Shown: positions 1-12,587 of the stretch, piece by piece
Layout: each line of letters opens with the position of its first letter
Position numbering within the stretch: position 1 is the stretch's first letter
Made by a program: the position numbers and the translations under genes
Notes under the pieces: model-generated
Told to the model about the DNA's origin: nothing
Databases searched by the model: none
Seen by the model: the letters and a program-made list of their open reading frames with translations, nothing else
Assembly: GCA_914767715.1 (NCBI GenBank)
Contig: OU612066.1
Span: 24,958,283-25,022,282, forward strand
Direction: 5' to 3'
DNA from: Membranipora membranacea
Lineage: Eukaryota; Bryozoa; Gymnolaemata; Cheilostomatida; Membraniporidae
DNA: 64,000 nucleotides

Positions 1-3000
1 ATGGATTATACTTCCATACTATTATCTGTCTTCTGCTTGTTGTACCTGCAATGTGATTATAATATATCTACCAACAAATTGGGCTCATCAAGCTCGATAT
101 CCACAAACACAAATATTAGCAAATTCAGAATAATCAAAGATGCATGTGGCTATGATTAAATCCCGCAACAATTACCTGCTCACTATGCTGAGTAGGTAAC
201 TCAGTATAGACCATAGACTTTATATCATTAAGTCTATGGTATAGACCCTCACTATACACATGTTTACTTCAAAAGCAAAGCTAAAAAAAGTTTTGAAAAT
301 AATAAGCAAATCTCTCTTACCAATAACTTGGTTCAACTCTGGTTGCCACTTGAGGTTAATAAGACTGTACTGTGAGTCTTCATCTGTCTGCTGGAATGTT
401 CCGATGTAATCAGATATCTGAAAGCATAATCCCATTGATATTAATTCATGGATTAGTCATAAAATATCTATTTGTGGAGAAATTACATCATTATACAACT
501 TTGTGTCAGTAATTGAATCTAGCCAACCTTCTGGCAGCTTTATCGTTATGCAATGGTTTACATCCCAGTGACAAGCTTTAAAAACTCAGGCAAGCTACTT
601 GAGAAATGTTTGCTCGGGGTCGGCTGTAGCATTACTGAACTATTGGACCAATCAAAGATGAGAAATTGTTTCCAGCAATCAGATGTATTCCCCTTAACCA
701 CAAATATATATCAGTGCATAATCCATTTAATAGGCACTAGTAATTATCAGATGGGTATATAAAAAATTGGCTTTATGCATTTCATAGAAGTTGTCTTCTG
801 TTTTTGCATGTGTGTATAACTCCTACCAGTTTGAATTTAAAACTGTATCATAATATCATTGATGTATACCTTTGTGATGTATTTTTAGCTGTAACAAAGG
901 ACATAAGCGGTCCTCCATAGGGAAATTCCATTGGATGACATGATACTAAGGTTGTAACAATGAGAAGGTAGTGAACGATTTAAAATGAAAATTAAATATG
1001 GCCATTGAAAACTCGAAAAGTGATGAAAAAGACAAGGAAATGAATGAATTCATGTATGTTATATTTAGACTAATAAAAAGTTTCCAGTGCTAGAAGCAGT
1101 GACCAGACCTCACTTACATTATCTCCAGACTTAGGGTCGTAGAGTTGAGCGTTACTGTTCCCACTAGCGACCCACACAGTTTTGTTTCTTGGCACATAGC
1201 AGACACCTGATATGGTGTTGAGGAATCCTTCAAGGCGATGTATTAGCTTACCGTCCACTGACCAAATTTTCACAGTCTTATCGAAACCACCTGTTATGAT
1301 CCTGGTAAAAGAACATACAATGACATAAATCCCATGAAAGCATGTCCATCACCATCACAAGGTCACCAAATTGAATATTAGTATACATCGTTTGACCAAT
1401 AATAAGCTGAAATTTGATGGCATGTGCACGTCTTGATATGACAGATATATAAAATAATACCATGTCTACAGCTATAGGAAGATCTGATATATGAAAACAG
1501 GCACATTTTGGATTACAGTATCCGATATGACACTGTGTAGCTTACCAGGTATTGTCCCAGTCTTTAGCGATGACTAGTGTACAGATCCCAGCATCATGTG
1601 CATTCTTGTGTCTACAAATTTAAAAATCAACAATTAAAATTCAATTGGCAATACAATCGACACTGTGATGCGATGTGTACCAGCTGGTATCATACTTGCA
1701 CTCAATACAGATATATCAATGGTAGGTAAAAAACTTCCAATTATTATAATCACTCAAGATCAAGGTCATCTGTATCATATCCTTGTGGTATATTATGTTG
1801 TGTACTTACATGTGGACTGGAGTCATACTTTTCTCTCCAGTAAAAGAAGAATCATAGATTATAAGTTTGGCATCGTAACTGCAAAGAAAGAATATGAATA
1901 TCTTAGTCTATACTAGGACACATAATGTACATACAGTTCGAGAAAAATGTCATGTCAAATAAGTAATATCAAAATTTCAATTCGAAGACTGTTGGTGTGG
2001 TGTTGCCAACTTTTGTTTTGAACCAATAGATCTCTTCTCAGAAGAAATATCCAAAATGAACTCCAGCTAGCCCTAAGCTCCCCGGCCTCGTTTTTCATAG
2101 AAAATATTTGTATGTAATAACTTAGCAAAGGACTTGTGAGATCAGTTCTGGAGTTGAAAACAAATAATTAATTTATCCATCCTTGGTTGAAGACGAAAGG
2201 AGGCTGATTGAGCCTTGATATAACTTTGCATTACATGCCCTGATTACCTGCTTGGCTTGATGAGTTATTACTATCATGCATGAGGGAAACAGACGATGCG
2301 AAAAAGATTGTCAAGAGAAGCTAGTCAACCTCATACAAGTTATAGTATTTAGTATTTAGTATCATTGTGCTCTTAATTAGACTGAGACCTTCAATATGAT
2401 ACCAAATATGGGGGGGGGGGCACTACTATAGCTGTTATTGAGCAGACTCACCCAGCCGAGTAGACTCTGGATTCATAGCAGTGTACTATCTTTACTATAT
2501 CTGTGTGCTCTTTAGCAGTGTGAGCTGGTCTGAGGGGGTTTATTATGTGGTTACTTTCTCTCTCTACATATAAAAACAAGAAAATAGTTTGAAGAATATA
2601 TTGATACTCTTTTACAAACTGAGTAGATGTTAGCTTTGAGAGTTTGTTAGGCTGTAAAAGTGAAACCTCATCAAAAATTAGAGATTTTTTTATATAATCA
2701 ATTTTTGCTTTGGACATAAAGCAGTATAGACACAAAACTATCTATTTGCACTTTAAAATGAACTGAGGAAAATCATGTGTCATATTTTTTTATTTCAAGG
2801 AACAGTCTGAGAGAACTAGGATCTATCTGCCCTGAAATACCGCCAAACTTACCAGGGTCCAATGAGAAAGCACATATTTTGGCATTCATACCACAAACTA
2901 GCTGTTGCCTTCTGGGATTGATTGTCATACTGTAAACTGGAGATCGTATCTAAAATCAGTAAATATCAATTGCATATTCGGTAACAAAATATAAAGAAAC

Positions 3001-4125
3001 AAAAATTATTCGCCAGTCTGCAGGATCTTGGTCGCAATGAGAAACCATTCATCACAAATAATAAAGAGACAATCTGAACAAGGTGGAGACAAGTACTCAC
3101 ACTGATGACATCATGTTTTATACCTCCTGATGACCAAGCTATGATCAAACCATCATTTGCTGATGACAGCATCAAACGCTGGTCTGCCCTACAAACACAA
3201 ATCACAGTCCAATATTCAAGTGTCCAACAAGATAACAACCAATAACAATGGATTATGAGAAGCGTCTGGTGTTCCCTTTACAAAAAAGGCGCATGATTAG
3301 CTGCCATAAAACAGAACCACAAAAAAATGGTGTTACTCCGTTATGCCAATTCAATAGCCTTTGTGGTTCTCAAAAAACCTACCCTGTCATAATAAATATT
3401 TTCAATGACAGCCAATTACCAATAAGTGTACGGAAAGACTAGGTTATATAGTATGTACATTATATAGCATACGGGTTGGCAGGAGTACGTCAAATATACT
3501 GTTCAGAACATGATAAGATCAGCTTCTCTGGTTTCAGCGCCAGAGTAGATCTATTCACTTACCAGTATAAGAAATCAGTGATCCAGCCTCTGTGTTCGTG
3601 TGATGAGTGTACTAGCTTACCCGATTCAGCCTCAAACGTCTTAATGACACCATCTACAACATTGATGATTAATTGTTCTCAATGGATTGTATGAGCATTT
3701 CTTCAGAAAATCATGTATTTTATAACATTGAAATAGTCAAACAGAGTGTAGGCCATATGTTATTACACTGAATCAATCAACACACATGTCTATGGTAAGG
3801 CAAAAACATTCTTAGTATGAAGTGACTTGACACCAACCACAAGTGCCACAAGCCAATCACACTCTATGTTCAAACAGCCTTTTTTTGCACAGATGTCAGA
3901 CCCACGATGTCAACATTAACATCTTGACAAGCTTTGCTTTTGTTGTTCCTCCCCCCCCCCCCCCACAACAAAGCTTGCCAAGACCGGTTAACACAACACC
4001 TACTTGAATGTCAATCACTGACCTTCACATCCGACCAGTATCTCTCGCCGTGATGGATTAAATCCGATAGCAGTTAGAGACCTGGTGTGCACTTCTTTGA
4101 CAGCGAACTGCCTCTCCAGAGCCAT
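1..4125 (-). CDS. WD40-repeat protein, 5' part (10 exons seen, 3' end outside window)
   Basis: Exons read by eye on the minus strand: 4125-4023, 3653-3563, 3188-3101, 2949-2853, 2524-2452, 1878-1810, 1611-1546, 1301-1118, 417-321 and 45-1. All join in phase with GT-AG introns, giving about 304 residues from MALERQF. The protein shows repeated WD40 blades: EDGVIKTFEAESGK, NDGLIIAWSSGG, YDAKLIIYDSS, GGFDKTVKIWSVDGK and SGNSNAQLYDP, each preceded by a hydrophobic strand. WD40 domains are beta-propeller scaffolds for protein complexes; no catalytic role is expected. The start codon is chosen because it opens the first blade directly and no upstream coding exon is visible. The gene is divergent to the EFCAB10-like gene. 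I cannot name the orthologue; a ciliary WD protein is only a guess from the neighbour. Confidence 0.82.
3921..3987. repeat. Hairpin MITE, TTGACAAGCTTTG family, copy 1
   Basis: The arms ATCTTGACAAGCTTTG and CAAAGCTTGCCAAGA are inverted around a poly-C tract (about 14 C, 3950-3964). It lies in intron 1 of the WD40 gene. The same arm recurs at 4663-4732, 34593-34655, about 46410 and about 48002. Confidence 0.6.
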
Positions 4126-5368
4126 CGCGTCAGACTAGATATTCAATTCTCACACGCGTTCATAGTATTAGTTCTAAAACAGATATTCATGAGTAATGAG
4201 TGAGTTGATGTTCCCCGCTGATATATTATCTGCTTGCAATGAGAACTTAGATTGGGGTCCCAATTCTGTCCGGTTTGTTTTATCTGCAGGATACCTGTAT
4301 GATTCAACAAAGCTGATTCAATTCAGAATGATTGAGGGGGTGTTATATGTTTGTTGAAAGTTTGACATTGTTATGAGAGGCTAATCACTGTAGCAGGCAA
4401 TCCCATGTGACACAAGCATTGTCAATGCAGTCCTCTGGGTATGGACTTTCTTTGAGTAAATTGTTATTCCAGCTGCATACAGCCAGGGATAGAGTTCCTG
4501 ACCCATTTCTGCTCCCTATTAGTATAGTGCCTTTTTCACAAGGCTGCTCAAAGCTTGGTGCATAGATAACAAATTTTTATCAAAATTTTGGCAAGGAAAA
4601 GTGAACAGGTAACGCCAGAACTATTATCGAGTTCATACATACTGTTCAGCTTACCCTAGTCTAGCCTGTCTTGACAAGCTTTGTTTGGTGGGGTCCCCCT
4701 CATCCACCGAACAAAGCTCGCCAAGACAGGCTACTCCTACTCCAGTTACTAATTCTATAAAACTTCTATTATACCCTTCCACCAATAAAACCAGTGGGGG
4801 GGATTTTTGTGACTTTCTTTCACTAACAAAGCTTGAGCTTTAGTGTACCACACTCTCTTCTGAGAGAAAAACAACAAGGACTGAGCTAAAAGGTTCACAC
4901 TTGTTGTTGGGCTCTCCTCCTCAGTCCTGCCTGTTACTACTATAAGAGTGATGCAATGTGCACTTCTCTTGCAACAGATAAGGGAGCCAGACACAGATTT
5001 ATTTATTGTGTTAAGGATGTAAAAGATTGCATATTGTCAAGACAAGCTCAAATAACTCCTTTGGAATCCACATATTAGGCTTTTCTTTTGTATTTTCAAA
5101 CAAAGGAATATCTGAGCTATACCTTCACACCTAGGCTTTATCATGTACTCTTAATTGCAACAGCACAATCACAGTTAACTAAGAAAAAGGAACACTTCAT
5201 AAATACATACACTTTTTGTGATATCAATTCTTCTTCATACTGAACTAGCCTGAGCACTTATAACCTGACTTTCAGGGAACTCTCTGAATAGCCCCATCGA
5301 GTCAATTAATTGTTGTTAAGATTTCTAAGCTATATCCGGTTTAGTATCCTAGCAACAGACCAACAATC
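4126..5368. promoter_or_regulatory. Divergent intergenic region between WD40 and EFCAB10-like genes
   Basis: These 1243 bases separate two oppositely directed start codons. The only clear structure is the hairpin MITE at 4663-4732. No TATA box or defined promoter element could be identified. Shared regulation is an inference from the head-to-head layout. Confidence 0.35.
4663..4732. repeat. Hairpin MITE, TTGACAAGCTTTG family, copy 2 (best preserved)
   Basis: The arms AGCCTGTCTTGACAAGCTTT and its near-complement ending CCAAGACAGGCT fold into a ~30-bp stem around a short G/C-rich loop. Of all copies it has the longest stem, so it approximates the family consensus. Confidence 0.65.
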
Positions 5369-6803
5369 ATGGCTGCCAGAGATAGAGCACAAGCTTTTGT
5401 AGAAGACAAGGGCCAGAATGGCAACCCAAGAGAGAAGGAAGCACTAGATTACATAAAAAAACATAAAGTTATGGAACTCTTTGATAATTTCACAGCACAA
5501 TTACTATACAGTAGACCATGTAAGTCCATTGAATTTACTCTGAACTTTTCACTTTATTTTTTTTTCTAGAATAGTAAGTAATAGTTGTGTTATGTAGTGA
5601 TTTGCCTCAACTTATGAAGAATCAATTCAAATATATTTTGTATTACTCATCATATATATGGTTTGCTAGCAAAGGACACACAAAATGCTCCTCTAGCTAG
5701 GATACTACCTGCCCTTTTTTTTCATCAAATATTCATAATCAATTGTTCTCTACGTTCTGGGAGTTCTTTCTCTTCCATCCATAGATTCAGCCCCTTAAAT
5801 CAAATTACCATATCTATCTAGCTAAGGTATTAATTCACATTCAGTTTCTCCTATCTACCGTATATTATCTATGTATTGAGTGGTATCTAGAATAACAGGC
5901 CTACTACACTTCAACTATTTGCACAAGAGTAAACTCACCCTGTACAGGTGTGCAAGTCATTCAGATTAAACTCGTTGAGATTAGCAAAAGTGTCTTATAT
6001 AATTTCAGCCGATCCGAGGGCTTTCCTTATGGAGAAACTACAGAAACTGATAAAAAGTCGAGCGGTCAGCTTAGATCCACCAAGCCACTTTGACAAGTCA
6101 AATATAGATTCAGTGTTTGGTATGATGGACCCAACTAAGAAAGGCGTTATAACTTTTGATCAATACAAAGCAGGTGGGAATATACGATTTATTTTAGTCA
6201 TGTTGTCCAGGTATGCTTTCGAATCGATCGAACATGAAATAATTTACGTTGATAACCAGCGCTGTATCTAAGTTAAAACTTGGGTGATTGAGTCAGTCAC
6301 TTGAGATCTGTGCTTCTCATTGTCGTGGTGAACAATGACAAGTAATATTACATTCTGTGGGTGTGAGGCCTGAAACACTAAAAGGGGTTACTTTATATAA
6401 ATAAGAATCAGACTACACCAAGATTACTCACCTTCTTTCTATAGATGATTTATTCATTTATTCTTTTTCACAGGCATGACGACATTAGGAGTTAACGATT
6501 ATGACCCGGCGCCAACAGGATGTGACACAGACAAAATAACACACGACACATTTGGACGAGAAGCGTGAGTTGACATGACTTTTTGTAACAATGATTGAAA
6601 TAAGATATGATACACTATCAGATTGCTGCACAGTAGTTATTCTAGACCTGGATGACTGCCATTTTAAATTCTATCATAATGAACCCTGCTCGATACATGA
6701 AATCCTTGTCTCATAGAAAAGCTTCTGTCTTATTTTTAGAAGGAAAGGTGTAGCACAAGAGGCGATGACATATTACGAGAAACCGAATCCTCGCTCCATG
6801 TGA
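5369..6803 (+). CDS. EFCAB10: EF-hand calcium-binding domain protein 10 (EFCAB10-like)
   Basis: Four exons: 5369-5519, 6009-6173, 6474-6564 and 6740-6803. They join in phase, total 471 nt, encode 156 residues, and use clean GT-AG junctions. The N-terminal half has an RIIa/DPY30-like dimerisation-docking helix pair (ALDYIKKHKVMELFDNF then LLYSRPSDPRAFLMEKLQKL). This fold docks amphipathic helices in axonemal and PKA-anchoring complexes. The C-terminal half has one EF-hand-like loop, DPTKKGVITFDQ. It has Lys at position 5 and Gln instead of Glu at position 12, so calcium binding may be weak or lost. The order RIIa then EF-hand, and the small size, match EFCAB10. The tail ends YYEKPNPRSM. A ciliary/flagellar role is inferred from the family. 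Confidence 0.85.
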
Positions 6804-7574
6804 TACTCTTCCTGCTTTACTCGGTTTAATATCAACCTGCTGCCTTATGCCAGGACTGGGAAATGGAAATGCGGTTTCCTTATCCCAGCTGTAGTGGAAA
6901 GTCAGACTCACCTCTTCAATCCTTCGTGCTTTGTATGATGTGGAGGGAGTTGAACCACTTTCGCTAATTTGTTTTATTTATTTGTGATATTGACTGATAA
7001 TTCGTGGATCTCTGATTTACAATTAATGTCATACTTTTATTATGTACATAAATATATACAGTATATATCAGTAAACTGCATAGTTCATATTCATCAACTG
7101 TTAAGTACGTCTTGCTTTACATTGATGGTGAAAAGATAAATACATCTGATTACAGTAGGAAGACATCTGGAAACCATCTGAGAGTAGAATGTTGTCAAAC
7201 TTAACCCCGATAAGTTTGCTCATATATTAACTTTATAGGGTCGGGCAGAGTTTAGAAGTTTGAAGCTTTTTTATTGCCTAATTTTAATATTCATCCTGTA
7301 ATAGGTTGATAGCATTGAATGTACGGCACATACTGGAAAAATATAATAAAAAGGAGTCTGAGCTGCATTAGATGAAAAATTGCATAAAAACTCAAAAAAG
7401 GTATTTTGTGGCTTGGTAGTTTTACACTTGGATGGGCAGTATTTTAGCTATTTTGCACTGCGAACAGCTTTTTTGTTTGTATTCAGGGTATGATGATTGT
7501 TGTTGGCTATTTTGGTGAAGTGTTCACTGCAAGAGATGTGCTGGGAAGTTGCAATTGTGGGCAGTGATAGATTG
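6804..7574. other. Intergenic, nothing recognised
   Basis: AT-rich sequence following the EFCAB10-like stop codon. No exon, repeat or RNA gene could be supported. Confidence 0.4.
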
Positions 7575-8033
7575 TCAAGTCTCTGTTGATAGATGGTTGT
7601 CATAAAATGGCAACATAATTCGAGTAGCAGAGTGTTTGGTTCTCTCTAGTCTTGTTTTGTTGGTATCTGATAACAGATTGTCCCATGCAGGGCAGGCAGA
7701 GGCGATTGCAGGCTTAATTTTAGCCACATAGAAAGTTTTTAGGCCAATGCTATCCATACACATGCGTTTCAGTAATCTCATCAGGTATAGGTGTTGGGAG
7801 CATTTAGATATTATGTAGTTGACGTGATTACTGAATGATAACGTGTAGTCTACAACAACGCCTAAAAACTTGGTGTGCTCAAAGGGAGAAAGAAAAGGAT
7901 CATCATCTCCATAGGTTACGCCAAGGTGCATAGCAGGTTCGTTTGTAAAAGTCACGTTCAGAATCACAGTTTTGCTATATCTCAAAATCATACTGTTTTG
8001 CTCAGACCAGATCACCTTGCCAGACAGGCACAC
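7575..8033 (-). pseudogene. Non-LTR (LINE, CR1/jockey-like) reverse transcriptase, C-terminal fragment
   Basis: A 152-residue open stretch carries the region just after the LINE RT palm: FLGVVVDYTLSFSNHV, then a Cys-containing helix, then LKRMCMDSIGLKTFYVAKIKPAIASACPAWDNLL and LERTKHSATRIML. This corresponds to the thumb/connection region of CR1-like elements. The YADD catalytic block and everything upstream are missing, so it is a dead 5'-truncated relic. Confidence 0.72.
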
Positions 8034-9170
8034 CTAATTTCAGCATCATACACTGGATGTTGTTGGTGTGTATACACATGCTATTGTCTGCTGATCAATA
8101 AGATACGATATCAGAGTGTTTGGAGACGAACAGCTTGTGGAGCGTCTTTGTTCATTGACAATGGCAGTGGTAACATTCATAGCTTTTTTCAATATGTGAT
8201 CAAGACATTAGCACATTGTAGCACTTACACATTGTAAATTCTGTTTTGTTGTTACTCATATTTTGAGTATGGACAAATCACAGTCATATTTCATTTAGCT
8301 ATTTGGCGTCTGGTGACAAGTCACAGATGGCCACAGGAAATATAGTTATTATCCGCTTCAGCCTAATAACTTTTGTTAATAATAAAATAAACATCAAATG
8401 CCATTTAGAATACTCACAACAAAATGTGCCTATTGAGTGTGGTGCTATTTTTTTATTAAGTTATTGTATATCCGTTTTATGTGAAATCATACATCCTGAA
8501 AATGAGAAATAGAACTGAACTGGTTTTGTATTGTAATCTGTATCAAAGAAAATTTCAAAGCCAAATGCCTGTGTATTCAGTTACAATAGTTATTTGATTG
8601 CCTCAAAACAATATATTATCAATCAATATAATTTATTATCATGTATATCCAATAAATTCTGTGACTGATAGACTGCTAAGCTGGGCTAGGCGAAGCTGCT
8701 AGGTCAGGCTGATTGCCCTTGAGATACGGATACCATAATAGCCATCCAAGCTAGAGAAATTTCTAAAATAAAACATGTGTATTGGTGGTGGCTGTATTGG
8801 GAATGATGATTACAGTACTTGCTACAAAGGAGTGACGTGTTGAATACATAAGGTAGGTTGGTATCTTATGGAATGGATTCATTTTGTAGTGAAAAATTTG
8901 ATTTGACTCAAACAAATTCATGCTTTTTTTTATTCCCTTTTTTTACACATCCCGTCGTTTTTCACTTTAGAGCCAAACTTTCAGTGTTTAGTGGTGCACA
9001 CTAACCCATAGGGATCGGCTGGTAACATGGTCCAAACTGCAATGCGAGCTTGTAATTATTTCAAGAAGTTTTTTGCTTGTTGGTATAACATTGTAAAAAG
9101 TAAGAACAACGAGAAGCGGTTATACATATTCGCAAGCAAATATGAAGTCATACGCCCTACCATATTCAAA
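8034..9170. other. Intergenic, no gene recognised
   Basis: AT-rich sequence between the LINE fragment and the tandem-repeat block. Short open frames here have no recognisable domain. Confidence 0.4.
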
Positions 9171-9174
9171 ATTG

Positions 9175-9960
9175 AGGTCATGTGACATCAGTTAAGATCA
9201 TGTCATAAGATTCTACATTTTATCAAATACGGGACAAGTCCCGTATATCACATCAAAAGAAATGTTAATCGACAGCAATTTACTGATGATGCGACCAATT
9301 GGATCTCGGGGTCATTTGAAATTAAAACTGATAAAATCATAAGATTCGGTATGTGTCATAACCCCCTTCCAAAGTTTTAGCTCAATTGGCAGCAATTTCC
9401 TGTTTACAGCAGCCATTTTTGATGTCTGAGTCATGTGTTATCAATATTTATGGTATCATAAGATTTGGCACAATAATGTCACAACCCCTGTAGCCCAAGT
9501 TTGTACTCAATCTTGTGATATAAACTGTTAATTGGCAGCAAATTACTGTCTAAGGCGGCCACTTTGGATCTTGACGTCGTGTGAGAGCAAAACTGATGAT
9601 GTGATCAAATTCGCCATATGTCATAAGCCCCATATCCCAAGTTTTAACAGAATCGTATGATAAGAACTGTGAATTGGCAGCATTTTACTGTTTATGGCGG
9701 CAATATAAGATCTCAAGTGACAAAAATCGATGATGTTAGCAGTTTCAGTATATTTCATAACCCAGTTTTAACTGTAACATATGATAAGAACTGTTGTAGG
9801 CAGCCACTTCCCATGTACAGCAGCAATTTTGGTTCTCGAGGTTATGTGACACAAAATTCAATATGATCATGAGATCAATCATACAAAGAAACCCCCTTGA
9901 TGATGGTCTAAGAAGATTTGTTCTCAAGATATCACAGATCAAAGCAAAAAACGTCCATAG
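9175..9960. repeat. Degenerate tandem repeat, ~120-145 bp unit, about five copies
   Basis: An anchor resembling GGCAGCAATTTACTG recurs at about 9271, 9388, 9534, 9676 and 9799. It is followed in each unit by a GGCGGCCATTTTGGAT-like block, a GTCATGTGA block, and a CATAACCCCNTTCCCAAGTTTTA block. Spacings are about 117, 146, 142 and 123 bases. Units are strongly diverged. A short palindrome, ACGGGACAAGTCCCGT, sits just before the first anchor (about 9230). Confidence 0.7.
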
Positions 9961-10019
9961 CTGATTAGTGTAATATGCAAATATTACATAATATCAACTA
10001 ACTAAAACTTTTTTTTCAG

Positions 10020-10212
10020 TTTATGCTTATGTACCATGACAAATGGTTCAAAAGGCCCGAGCCTTAAACCGGATTTCTGGCAACTTTTCCGTGAACACTT
10101 CACAGAGTCACATCACGCACCTAGTGGCGATGCCGGTGCTGTATGCCACCCAAAATTCAACAGAGTGAATAATACCGTGTATTTGTTGACCAAGGATGAA
10201 TTCTGCCGATAA
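10020..10212 (+). CDS. Candidate small ORF or terminal exon, unknown
   Basis: A strong pyrimidine tract and CAG acceptor end at 10019. From there one frame is open to a TAA at 10210-10212; the first ATG (10036) would give 58 residues. It includes LKPDFWQLFREHF and ends VYLLTKDEFCR. Base composition is more balanced than the AT-rich surroundings, as in coding exons. No family is recognised and no partner exon was found. A second frame from the same acceptor ends early after FMLMYHDKWFKRPEP. Either could be chance. Confidence 0.25.
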
Positions 10213-11056
10213 GAAATCCAGTTGAGAAAAATATGAATGTAATCATATACTCATTAGCAAAATTGGGGTCAGTTTTGATGGAAATTATATAATGTGTAGC
10301 TGTTGGAACCATCGGCATCAATTTAGTGATTTGTTATGCCGTAATGTGAAGCTGCTTTATTTGCTCAATGATGGATGTACATTTTGGTAATTGATTGAAC
10401 TATTTCTTATTGTTTTTTGTTTTGCTAGAACAATTTCAGGTCTGAATGAAGCTGACTGCAAAAGTCGAAGAAGTTGCTTTCTTTTTATACGACTCGCTGT
10501 AAATACGCGATGCGCTTGCGTCAATTAGGCCACACCCACCACCTTTTTTAAGTGCCAATCCAGGAGTTATTTAGATAACAATGTCAAGTAAGGCTTATAG
10601 ATCATTTTCCAACATTAGTAGTATATATTGCATAATGTTCAAAGTTGTGTACTGGTACATATTGTCACAAATTAAGGATAAAATACATTTATATCTATAT
10701 CCTTACTCTGAGACATTTTCATGCAATTCAGTTTGAACTTGGAAAGCATATAAATCCCAGTTCTAAAGGTCAGTTATAATGTTGACTTGTGGATGAATTG
10801 AGATAGTTGTGTATTGCATGAAAATGAATTACACACAGCAACTTATCTGTGGTGATATACCAGTACCGCACCTGAGCTGACGGTACGAAGTGATTGATTC
10901 ATAACATTTGATCACCTTTATATGAGGAAACCTTCATGATGGACTCTACTAGTATTGCAATTCATTTGACTGTCAGAAAAGCACCCACGCTTATAGTCTG
11001 ATACCTTTTGAACTTATTGTTTGATAATTTCCATGATTAATCCCTTTACATGACAG

Positions 11057-12539
11057 ACAGTAGGAGTAATCCTCTCATTAACAATGATTCCCAGTCTGAC
11101 GATAGGAGAGCTTCAAGTGGCAGTCCAGGTACAGATGGTGCAAACACACAGGGGACTACGGACCCACCTAGAGGAGCTGCTGCCAGCAGTGTGACACACA
11201 ATTGCCCAAGGTAAGTCACAATCTTAGCCTTGGGCAATCAGTTATTACATGCCAAATTTATTCTCGTAACAATCAAATTAGCAATATACAGCATGTGCCC
11301 TGAATGCTAAGTTGGTTGGCACAGCCTTTTGAGTGAAAAAGATGATGCCGTTGACAGAAACATGAGTTTGCCCAATTACCTTTCGGACAAATAACAACCT
11401 GTTGAATACTCAAAATTGTCAACTAAACCATTGTTTTCAATCTTATCTCTTGATTGGTTTGATTTAAATGTTTTTGATCATAGGTCAGGAGTGGTCTGAT
11501 GGTTAAGGGTGCGGACTTGTGATCTGTGTGGTCCAGGTTTGTTTCCGGCGCCAGCAGTCATTCTTGACTTGGTACTGGCGGCGGAAGTCCAGCGGGCAAG
11601 GGTATAGGGCGTGGCTTGAGTACCACGGGTCCTTGTACCTGTTCTCTAGAGGGGATAACCCTCTCCGCAATGAAGACTTAGATTTAGACTTAGACTTAGA
11701 ACGTAGGTTCTTCAAATGGTGCACGTGCAATAACTGGTGCTGATGGTAGAACTGGTGCTGACCGTGCAGGTGCAGGGGTCAGAATCAGCCATGTAAGGCC
11801 CTCGATGTAAGTGTGCTTGCTTAGAGCTATTGACGCATTATTACCACCATTAGGATATAAACTCAAGGAATGTTTCTAGTTTAGAGTATTCTGCTCTAAA
11901 ACCTGCACCAATCACTACCCACATCCAAAACTAAATCTTAATTTATTATGAACATCTTTGAAGGTAATTCAGTAACCTGTAAATCGTATATGTGAACATG
12001 CCACATGTCATCATCACCGTCCGCAATACTTGTTATCAGAAACTGCCTCCAATGCGATGTACATCTATTATGCCTTATATGAACTTATCAAATGTCACTT
12101 ATCATTATCTTCTTGACCATTTTTATCAGTCATTCAGTCAGTATTCAGAAACGTGTTACTAAATATGATATTATCTAATTGCTATTAAGATATGTTCTGC
12201 TGAGTCTTACTTCCTATCCCTTGTTACGTTATTAGGCTACAAAAACATTTTTAAAACTATCAATTTTCCATCACTTAATGTATTTTCATGAAATGATTTG
12301 ATAGTTTTTGTAGAGCTTGAAAGTTGAGCTACTAATCAATAGTTCATTTCTTTGTAACAAATAATCTTCAGAAACAATAAGCTATTATTTCTTTCCTTTT
12401 TACAAATATTCTTTGTATGTATTTTAGTACAAACCCTCCAGAAGTAGTGCGTGATCATGCTCATGATCCTGGTGATGCACTGGAACCTCCACGACTGTCA
12501 AGACTACTTGATGCCCTTACACCGAACCCACAGCAGTAA
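11057..12539 (+). CDS. Unrecognised gene, 3' exons (copy A), Ser/Gly-rich with a conserved C-terminal peptide
   Basis: Three candidate exons: a 11057-11210, b 11707-11806, c 12428-12539. All have good acceptors and GTAAGT-type donors, a TAA stop, and AATAAA at 12582-12587. Exon a encodes a polar, low-complexity stretch (NPLINNDSQSDDRRASSGSP). Exon b encodes another (ARAITGADGRTGADRAGAG). Exon c encodes TNPPEVVRDHAHDPGDALEP and ends LLDALTPNPQQ. Exons a and b both enter in phase 1 and leave in phase 2. Each can therefore join c, but a-b-c together hits a stop, suggesting alternatives or that b is not used. The 5' part of the gene was not found. Exon c has a paralogue at 25911-26043. Function unknown; no domain recognised. 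Confidence 0.5.
11485..11703 (+). mobile_element. tRNA-derived SINE
   Basis: The head resembles a tRNA: box A-like TGGTCTGATGGTTAAGG, then box B-like GGTTTGTTTCC at 11536-11546. A ~150-bp body follows, and a tail of repeated GACTTA units ends just before exon b of the neighbouring gene. No convincing target duplication was found. Confidence 0.6.
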
Positions 12540-12587
12540 ACAATGATAATTTCAGCTAAGCTCCTTCAGCAATATCGGTGCAATAAA

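Noticed and set aside
7875-8237. 120-codon plus-strand frame
   Set aside because: Overlaps the LINE fragment on the opposite strand and has no recognisable domain.
11485-11560. Possible tRNA gene
   Set aside because: Box A and box B are present but the cloverleaf is incomplete and a long body and repeat tail follow, so it is a tRNA-derived SINE. The same applies to 59858-59929.
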